A stretch of 50,096 nucleotides of DNA from contig CACXRO010000033.1 of assembly GCA_902770045.1 (NCBI GenBank), positions 1-50,096 of the forward strand, read 5' to 3'. This DNA comes from an uncultured bacterium. Its GTDB lineage: Bacteria; Verrucomicrobiota; Kiritimatiellia; RFP12; UBA1067. Position numbers and translations under genes: made by a program. The notes under the pieces are model-generated. The model was not told the DNA's origin, made no database searches, and saw nothing but the letters and a program-made list of their open reading frames with translations. This document shows, piece by piece, positions 25,097-33,400 of the stretch. Each line of letters begins with the position of its first letter. The first letter of the stretch is position 1.

Positions 25097-25136
25097 TTTC
25101 TAGGTTTCTAGGATTCTAGTATTCTAGGTTTCTAGG
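25097..25136 (+). repeat. Octamer tandem array (5 x WTTCTAGK) between pta and kdsD
   Basis: Five perfect-register 8-bp units: TTTCTAGG, TTTCTAGG, ATTCTAGT, ATTCTAGG, TTTCTAGG. The array starts directly after the pta stop codon (read on the minus strand) and ends three bases before the kdsD ATG, replacing the expected ribosome site. Each unit carries CTAG. Confidence 0.85.
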
Positions 25137-26174
25137 CTACTTGGTGGTGCTTTGCAGCAACGTCACGCAGATGGTTCCCACGATGTCCTCGGCGGAGCAG
25201 CCGCGGGAGAGGTCGTTCATCGCCTTGGCGAGGCCCTGGAGGTTCGGCCCGATCGCGTCGGCGCCGCCGAGGCGCTGGGCGATCTTGTAGCCGATGTTGC
25301 CGGCGTTGAGGTCGGGGAAGATGAAGACGTTGGCGTCGCCCTGGACGGCGCCGTCCGGGTTCTTCTGCTTGCCGGTCGCGGGGACGACCGCCGCGTCGAA
25401 CTGGAGCTCGCCGTCCATCTTGATGCCGGCCTCGGCGAAGCGGGGCTTGGCGAGCTCGACCGCCTTCTGCACCTTCTCGACCAGCGGACCCGCCGCGGAG
25501 CCCTTGGTGGAGAAGGAGAGGTACGCAACGCGCGGCTCCTTGCCGGTGAGGTCGCGGTAGGTCTGCGCGGTGGCGAGGCCGATGTCCACAAGCTGCTCGG
25601 CGGTGGGGTCGGGGATGACCGCGCAGTCGCCGAAGGCGAGCACGCCGTCGCCGGAAGCCGTCGGCGTCTTGAGGTCGAGGATGAAGCAGCTCGAGGCGGT
25701 CTTGACTCCCTTCTGGGTGCCGAGGGTGTGGAAGGCGGCGCGGAGCATGTCGCCGGTGGAGGCGATCGAACCGGCGACGAGTCCGTCGACGCGGCCGAGC
25801 TTCACCATCATGCCGCCGAAGTAGATGCGCTTGGTGCGGAGCGTCTTCTGGGCGCCGGCGAGGTCGATGATCTTCTGCTTCTCGGCGGGCTTCTTCGACT
25901 CCTTGGCGTTCCACGCCTCGAGGTAGGCGTTCTCGAGCTCGGCGTCGCCTAAAGTGTAGTCGATCGTCTTGATGCCGCGGTCGGCGAGCCTGAGGCCGGC
26001 CTTCTCCTCGGCCGCGGCGATTTCCTCGGCGGTGCCGAGGACGACCGGGGTGCAGATCTTGCGGTCGACGCAGGCGCAGGCGGCAGTGACGACGCGGGGG
26101 TCCATGCCCTCGGGCAGAACGACGGTGCCGTTCAGCTTCGAGGCCTTTTCGATGATTTCCTTGATTGCGTTCAT
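25137..26174 (-). CDS. pta: Phosphate acetyltransferase
   Basis: 345 residues, the short single-domain Pta form. LPEGMDPRVVTAA at the start, the SGDGVLAFGDCAVIPDP motif and GPNLQGLAKAMNDLSRG near the end are diagnostic. It interconverts acetyl-CoA and acetyl phosphate. It lies 103 bp downstream of ackA in the same direction; together they make ATP and acetate from acetyl-CoA. ATG at 26174; the ribosome site is weak. The next gene is kdsD, separated only by a tandem repeat. Confidence 0.95.
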   Translation of the reverse strand: MNAIKEIIEKASKLNGTVVLPEGMDPRVVTAACACVDRKICTPVVLGTAEEIAAAEEKAGLRLADRGIKTIDYTLGDAELENAYLEAWNAKESKKPAEKQKIIDLAGAQKTLRTKRIYFGGMMVKLGRVDGLVAGSIASTGDMLRAAFHTLGTQKGVKTASSCFILDLKTPTASGDGVLAFGDCAVIPDPTAEQLVDIGLATAQTYRDLTGKEPRVAYLSFSTKGSAAGPLVEKVQKAVELAKPRFAEAGIKMDGELQFDAAVVPATGKQKNPDGAVQGDANVFIFPDLNAGNIGYKIAQRLGGADAIGPNLQGLAKAMNDLSRGCSAEDIVGTICVTLLQSTTK

Positions 26175-26194
26175 GGTGTTGCTTTGGTCTTTTT

Positions 26195-26264
26195 GACGCG
26201 AGACACGAGACTTCAGACGCGAGGAGTGAAACCACCTCTCGTCTCTTGTCTAATGTCCCTCGCC
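26195..26264. repeat. Two heptamer arrays in inverted orientation between ackA and pta
   Basis: 26195-26229 holds five 7-bp units (GACGCGA, GACACGA, GACTTCA, GACGCGA, GGAGTGA). 26237-26264 holds four units (TCTCGTC, TCTTGTC, TAATGTC, CCTCGCC), which as reverse complement read GACGAGA, GACAAGA, GACATTA. The two arrays are therefore the same GACNNGA heptamer in opposite orientation and could fold on each other in the ackA-pta transcript. Confidence 0.72.
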
Positions 26265-26277
26265 GAGTTCTTCATAT

Positions 26278-27417
26278 TCATTTGCTCAATACCTTTACGG
26301 TGTCGCGGGCGATCATGAGCTCCTCGTTGGTGGGTATGATGACCACCGGGATCTTGGAGCCCCTGGCGGAGATGACCTTGAGCTCGCCGCGGACCTGGTT
26401 GGCCTTGGGGTCGAGCTTGATCCCGAGCGCGCCGAGGCGGCGGATGATCCGCTCGCGCACCTCCTTGGAGTTCTCGCCGATGCCGCCGGTCATCACGATC
26501 GCGTCGGCGCCGCCGATGACGGTGTTGTAGGCGCCGATGTAGAGCGCCACGCGGTAGGCGAGCATCTCGAGCGCGAGCTCGGCCGCCTTGTCGCCCTTCT
26601 CCGCCTTGGCGCAGATGTCGCGGCAGTCGCTGGAGCCGGCGAGCGCGAGGAGGCCCGACTTCTTGTTGAGGATGGTGTCCATCTCGGCGGGGGTGCGCTT
26701 CTCCGCCTCCATGATCGCGAGCACCGCCGCCGCGTCGATGTCGCCGCAGCGCGTGCCCATCACCATGCCGGCGAGCGGGGTGAGGCCCATCGAGGTGTCC
26801 ACGACGCCGCCGTTCTTGATCGCCGCGAGCGAGGAGCCGTTGCCGAGGTGGCAGGTGACGAGGTTGACCCTGGAGACCGGCTTCTTGAGGAACTTCGCCG
26901 CGGCCTGGGTGATGAACTTGTGCGAGGTTCCGTGGAAGCCGTACTTGCGGATCCCCATCTTCTTGTAGTACTTCGGGTCGATCGCGTACATGCCGGCGCA
27001 GTCGGGCATCGTCGCGATGTGGAAGGCGGTGTCGAAGACGCCGACGTTGGGGACGCCCTTGAAGATCTTCTCGCACGCCTCGATGCCGCCGAGGTTGGCG
27101 GGCATGTGCAGGGGGCCGAACTTCACGAGCTTCTTCGCCTTCGCCATGTTCGCCTTGGTCATCAGCGCGGAGTCGGTGAAGACCTCGCCGCCGTGGAGGA
27201 TGCGGTGGCCGATGGCGTCGATCCCCTTCGCGGCGTCGCCGAGATCGGCGACGACCTGCGCCAGGGCCGCGGCGTGGTCCTTCGGGCCGCCGCAGCCGAT
27301 GCGCTCGACGAGCCCCTTGGCGAGGCGCGTCTCGGACTTCATGTCGAAGAGCTGGTACTTGAGCGAACTCGAACCGGAGTTCACCACCAGCACCTTTCTG
27401 ATTTCCTTCTGCTTCAT
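26278..27417 (-). CDS. ackA: Acetate kinase
   Basis: 379 residues. VNSGSSSLKYQLFD at the N-terminus, GHRILHGG, FDTAFHIATMP, YGFHGTSHKF, CHLGNGSSLAAI and GTRCGDID are all present, covering nucleotide and acetyl phosphate sites. Converts acetyl phosphate and ADP to acetate and ATP. AAAGGAG precedes the ATG at 27417. It lies 56 bp after the stop of the giant gene with a heptamer array between; no terminator is seen, so it may be transcribed from that gene's end or from an undetected promoter. Confidence 0.96.
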   Translation of the reverse strand: MKQKEIRKVLVVNSGSSSLKYQLFDMKSETRLAKGLVERIGCGGPKDHAAALAQVVADLGDAAKGIDAIGHRILHGGEVFTDSALMTKANMAKAKKLVKFGPLHMPANLGGIEACEKIFKGVPNVGVFDTAFHIATMPDCAGMYAIDPKYYKKMGIRKYGFHGTSHKFITQAAAKFLKKPVSRVNLVTCHLGNGSSLAAIKNGGVVDTSMGLTPLAGMVMGTRCGDIDAAAVLAIMEAEKRTPAEMDTILNKKSGLLALAGSSDCRDICAKAEKGDKAAELALEMLAYRVALYIGAYNTVIGGADAIVMTGGIGENSKEVRERIIRRLGALGIKLDPKANQVRGELKVISARGSKIPVVIIPTNEELMIARDTVKVLSK

Positions 27418-27437
27418 TTTCTCCTTTTTTCCTTTTT

Positions 27438-27472
27438 CACGATCCACGACCCGCGAGCCACGAACCACGAAC
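27438..27472 (+). repeat. Heptamer tandem array (5 x CACGANC) after the giant gene
   Basis: Units CACGATC, CACGACC, CGCGAGC, CACGAAC, CACGAAC. On the minus strand the array starts one base after the TAG stop of the giant gene and reads GTTCGTG, GTTCGTG, GCTCGCG, GGTCGTG, GATCGTG, followed by the ackA ribosome site. Confidence 0.8.
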
Positions 27473-27473
27473 C

Positions 27474-30400
27474 CTACTGCTCGATCTCGACGCGGTAGAA
27501 GCCGCTGGTGTAGTCCGTGCCGCTCGGGAGCGGCACCGAGACCTCCTGGCTGTGCACGCCGACCGAGACGGTCTGCGCGTCCCCGACAGGCACCCACTCG
27601 GCCTGCACCAGCGAGTCCTTGCGGAAGACCTTGACCTTCACGACCACCTCGTCGCCGGGCGAATACTCGAAGATCTTCGAGAAGAGATCGCCCGCCACGG
27701 AGTCGGCAACCTCGGCGTCGACCGCGAGAACCACCTTCTTGCCGGTCGGGTCGAACTTGATCGAGGTGATCCTCACCGTGCCGGCCTTGACCTTCTTCTC
27801 CACCGCCTTGCGGATGGCGTTGATGGTCGTAGTCTCGCCGCTCGAGTTGACGCCGAGCAGCGTGCCGATCACGTCGGCGTACTGGAACGCGGAGAGGGTG
27901 GCGCCGGAGAGGTAGGTGGAGACGCCGGCCTCGAGGGTGTCGGCGGAGACGGCTTCGGAGAGCTTCTTCGACATCAGGAACTCGCCGGTGACCTTGATCG
28001 GGCTGTAGGCGTCCTTGAGCTGGCCTGTGGTGGGGTTGAACTCGAGCGCGTCGGGCACCCAGTCGTGGTTGGTGTCGGCGTCCTCGATGTAGAGGCCGAC
28101 GACGGGGGCGGAGTCGCCGGCGCCGACGGTGACCGGGACCGTGGCCTGGCCCCAGGACTCCCAGTCGTCCTTCTGGAAGTTGCCGTTGGAGTCGATGTAG
28201 GCGCGGATGTAGTAGGTGCCGGCGGGGAGGCCGATCAGCTTCGCGTTCGCCATCGTGTACGAGGGGTCGGCGATCTTGTCCTTGCCGGTGACCAGCGCCT
28301 GCGAGGACGGCACGCCGCTGAAGTCGGCGGTGGTGAACGCCTGGAGGCGCACCCTGCCGGCGGTGCCGCTCTCGTCGCAGTTGGCGAGCACGTGCAGCGG
28401 GCCGGTGTACTTCACGCAGACCTTGATGGCGTTGAAGCCGTCGTCGTCCACGTCCTGCTGGACGTTGACGTCGGTGTGGAGCGTGGCGGCGGCCGAGAAG
28501 GCGTTGACGTACGGGCTGGGCTTGAACTTGGCGTTGTACATCGCGACGCGCCAGGTGAAGTTGCCGTGCGAGGAGAGGATCCGCCCGCTGGGCATCTGGT
28601 CGCCGACGGAGATCGGGGCGGTCCAGGTGTACATGCCCTCCTGGTCCATGCACGGCGCGGGCCTGAGGCCGCTGTCGTAGACCACGGTCGAGCCGCTGAG
28701 GATCTGCAGCTGGAAGGCGGTGTAGGTGTTCTTGCCGTTCATCGACCAGCGGAAGGTCGGCCGCGCGCCGTGGCAGACGAGCTCCTCGGCGGGCAGCAGC
28801 GGCACCTGGCGGTAGTCGGCGGCGTCGAAGCGGCGGGTGAACACGCAGGCGAGCGAGAGGTTGTTGGTGGCCGGGCTCACCACCAGCGAGTTGTCGACCA
28901 CGATGCGGTAGGCGACCGAGGTGATGTCGGGGTCCTTGAGCTTCGCGATGTTCTCGTCCTCGGACATCTGCTCGAAGGTGGACCAGTCGATGTCGAGCTC
29001 GTCGGACTTGAGGAAGTCGCCTTCGTGGAAGACGCAGCGGACGTTGCAGTCGATGTACTTGTCGACCAGCACGTTGTCGGGCAGGTTGATCTGGCCGGCG
29101 TTCGGGCCGATCGGCACACCGTTGACGGCGTAGCGGTCGATCCTGACGTGGATGTAGCGGCCGTCGGTGGTCGAGGCGGATTCGTCGGTGCTTTGGCTGC
29201 CGGCGAGGCTGGCGTAGTTGGTGATGAACATGGTGTCGCTGTAGACGCCATAGAGGTTGACGCGGTCGTTCTCCTCGGTCCGGATGTTGACGCGGGCGAA
29301 GACCGGCGAGGTCTCGGAGAGCTGGACCGAGAACTTGGCGCCCTGCCAGCCGACGTCGACGTCGCGCACGAAGCCGAAGGGCTCGCCCGGCGTGTAGTCG
29401 TTGTCGCCGTTCTGGTCGGCGTACACGACGAAGTTGTTCAGGCCCTCGCGCACGTAGCCGCGGCTCATGGCGGTGAAGCTCGAGGAGCTGCCGCCCTCGC
29501 CGGCGGTGTTTCCAGTCTTGGTGCTCGAGGTGGCGGGGTCGGCGTCGCCCAGGTAGTAGACGCCGCCGACGTTGGTGCCGACGCGGGTGCGGTTCCACTC
29601 GAGCTTCACGTAGCTCGCGTCGAGGTTGAGCTTCTCGCAGTTGTAGTACTGGAGCGAGCGGGTGATGTCGGAGTCGAGCTTCTCGTTGCCGCTCGACGCG
29701 TTGATCATCTGGGCGTAGACGCTGCCGCTAAGCGCGGCGGAGCCGAAGTCGATCTCGACCTTGCCGGTGGTGTAGTCGATCGAGCCCACCGCGACGGCGG
29801 TCTGGTTGGTGATGGAGGTTACGAGCTCGCCGTTCTTGTCCTGGACGAGCGCATACCACTTCGCCTGCGAGACGCCGGCGTCGGAGACGTAGACTTCGGT
29901 CCTGTCGCGCACCACCGCGCGGCGGAAGGCCGGATCGCGGAAGTAGATCTTCACCGAGCCGGGCGTCACCGAGCCCGGGCCGAGGCTGTAGACGACGCGG
30001 CCGGCCGGCTTGACGCCGACATACTTGGCGGCCTCCAGGACCTGCGCGCCGGCGTCCGTCGTGGTGCCGTTGCCGTCGCTGCCGCGGGAGACGCTCGAGG
30101 GCACCGTCCAGATCGCATCGGGCGCGTGCATCATCTCCGGGTCGTACTTCTGGTTCCAGGCGCGGAAGACGATCGGGCCGTAGATCGGGTCGTAGCCGTT
30201 GTAGACTACCGTCGCCTCGATGATCGGGACCGGGTGCTCGGCCAGGGTCATCTGGTCGATGCCGATGGAGTCGGCCACCTCCGGGCTGGTGCCGGCACGC
30301 GCCTCGGCGTAGTTCGACCAGCCGTCCTCGTCGAGGTCCTTCTCCGGGTCGTAGACGTAGCGGTTGGCCCAGATGTCGCCGGTATCGGGCGCCTCGGTTG

Positions 30401-33400
30401 CGTGCGCCGCCTCCCAGACGTCGGAGACCTGGTCGTGGTCGGTGAAGAGCTCGCCGAGGTAGAGCTGCCCCACTTTGCGGAAGTAGTCGACGCACGCGCC
30501 GTCGGTCTTCGGGTTGCGAGGATCGAGGGTGTGGAACTGGAAGACCTCGCTGATCAGGTACTCGGCGTAGTTGGAGAGCCCGTCGCCGTCGAGGTCGACG
30601 TCGCCCTCGTCGCCCTTGAGCGCGTAACGCCAGGCGTAGAGGTCGGTCACGTTGTCGTTGTCGGTGTCGACGTCGTAGGGGTTGGTCGGGAAGTGGCCGC
30701 CGTCGTACTCGAGCAGGTTGGAGAGGCCCTCGTTGTCGAGGTCGCCCTCGCGGTCGCCGTAGTTCCACGGCGAGAGCTTGACCCGCTCGTCGGAGAGGTC
30801 TTCGACCGTGCCGACCACGCCGTCCTGGATGCCGTCGGGCCTGAACATCATGTAGAGTTCCCAGCCGTCGGAGATGCCGTCGCCCATGCCGCCGTAAACG
30901 GGGTCGGAGTCGTCGACGGAAGCGCTGAGCACGTACTCCGCGACATTGGTGACGCCGAGCGCGTTCGCGAGGTAGTCGGCGAGATACCTGGACTTGTCGC
31001 GCTTGGTGAAGTCCTTCGAGCGGACGCGGGCGCCGGGCTCGATGCCGCTGTTGGCCGTCGCCGGGTCGAATCCGAAGCGGTCGAGCACCTGCGCGTGGAC
31101 GAGCACGACGCCCTGCACCAGCGAGGCCGTCACCTTCTGCGGCGCGTCGGCCGCGAACGTGACGTTGGTGCCGAGCGCCAGCTCCTTGCCGTAATAGTAG
31201 GTGGAGGCGAGCTTCAGCTCGGAGAGCGGCGTGCCCTCAGCGATGCCGACGCTGGTGACGTTGGAGGACGAGGGGTCGGCCGGGTCGACGACGACCGCGT
31301 ACCAGACCGTCGCGCCGTGCTCGTTGGTCGTCGCCACCGTCGCGTAGGGCACCACCGCGTAGGCCATCGCCCCGAGCGTGGCAGTCGAACCGCCACCGCT
31401 GGTGCGGCGCTCCTCGGCGCCGGCGATGTCGAAGCCGTACTCGACCACGAGCTCGCGGTCGTAGAACGCGGGAACGTCGAGGAAGTCCTCCTCGCGGTCG
31501 GCGATGCCGTTGTCGTTGAAGTCGGTGTCCTGCAGCCAGACGGCGTTGGTCGGCACCAGCGTCTCATCCGCCGCGACCGCCACCGGGTCGAAGCCGTAGG
31601 AGGAGGCGACCTGCAGCGCGTTCGTCGCCGTCAGGTTGCAGTAGTAGCCCCAGCTGTCCCACGGCGCGCGCAATGCGGCGGTGGGACGGCCGTCCTCCGG
31701 GTCCTTCACGTACCAGGCGGCGAGGTAGTACTTCGCGCCGGGTCTGAGGCCGCCGATGACGACCGCGACGTCGGACGCGACGTCGTTCGTCACCGCGACC
31801 GGGTTCGCGAGGTCGGCGCCCTCGTACACCGCGATGGTGACGCCGCCGTCGAAGTCGACAAGCGGATGCTGCACCTCGACCGCGATCTTGCCGGCACGGA
31901 CTGGCTTGGCGTTGACGCTGAACCGCGCCTCGTCGGACCATTCGTCGACGGCCTCGGTGTAATCATACTTGTCGTTGCCGAGCAGCACCTGCACCCTGTT
32001 TTCGCCGGGCTGGAAGGCAATCCCCTCCTTGTCGAGCCATTCCTGGTCGAGGATGACCACCCCTTCCGCCGCCGGCGGAATCAGGAAGCCGTGGTGGTAC
32101 TCGCCATCGTGGACCGTGCCGTTGACCTTGAGCCAGAAGCGAGTGTTGGCGTAGCCGTCGGTCGGGACGGTGAACGAAACGGTGACGTTGCTGACAACCG
32201 CCTCGGCGACGCCCCAGACGTCCGCCTTGTCGCGGGTGTTGGAGTAGCGGAAGGTAATCTCCTCGTTGACGCTCTGGTTCACGAAGTGCACTACGTTGGA
32301 GACGCCCTCGTCGGTCTCGACCTCCTCCACCCAGGTGTAGTTGTTGAGGTTGGTGACGTTGACGTCGTTGATTCCCGCCAGGTCGAGGTGGAGGATTTCG
32401 TAGGTGACGGACTCGACCTGCTCCAGCTCCTCGCCGAAGTCGAGGGCGAGGTCGCGGTCGATGCCGGTGTGCTCCTCGGTGAAGAACTCGATCGGGTAGA
32501 GCGCCTCGCGCGCGGCGTTGTTCGGCAGGTAGCAGTAGTAGACGCCGGCGACCTGGCTGTAGAGCGGGACGTCGTTGATCTTGGAGCGGACGAGCGCGAC
32601 GATGGAGCAGTCGTTCGTCGCCTGCACGCGGACGAGCGGATAGGAGTAGTCCTTCTCCGCGCCCATCCTGATCGTCAGCCTCGGACCGAGATAGCCGACG
32701 ATCGTCTCCGCCTCGCCGAAGATGTCGCCCGCGGAGAGCGTGCCGCTGCCATCCTGGTCGATGTAGGCGACGAACCGCGCCGGGCCCTGCAGGAGCGCTC
32801 CGGCCGCCGGAGTGGCGAGAACAGTCTGCACGACGCCGGCCGTGAACTTCACTGGCGACGTCCACTTGGCCGTCAGCTGCCTGCCGTACTCGGGATACGC
32901 CAGACTGGTCTGCCACGCCTCGATGACAACGTCGTACGATTCGTTGCCCGCGTACTTGAGCACCAGCTCGACCTCCGGCTCGGGTGCGACGATCTGGTCG
33001 GCCGTGATGTCCTTCTTGTTCTTCGCGATCGTCTCCTCCATCTTCGCCTGGCCGCCGAAGAAGGCCACGACCTGCGTGGTGGTCTGCGCAGCGTCGGCCT
33101 GGTGGATGGTGCCGGGGCCGCTCACGCTCGCGTTCTTGCCCTCGATAAGGATGTTGCCCTGGCTGTCGATGAGGCGGACGACGCCTGCCCAGATTTCATG
33201 GAAGAAGTCCAGGGCGTCCTTGACGGTCGTGCCGGTGAACTCGCCGGGCCTGATCACGTTCCAGTAGCGGATCAAGAGCATCAGCTCGTCGCTTACGACG
33301 CCGTCGATGTTGACGGTCTGCTCGCTATTGAGAATCGAGTACCGCGCCGTCGACCAAGCGTCCCAACCGCGCAGATTGTAGTCGCGCGTGCCGTCCCTGA

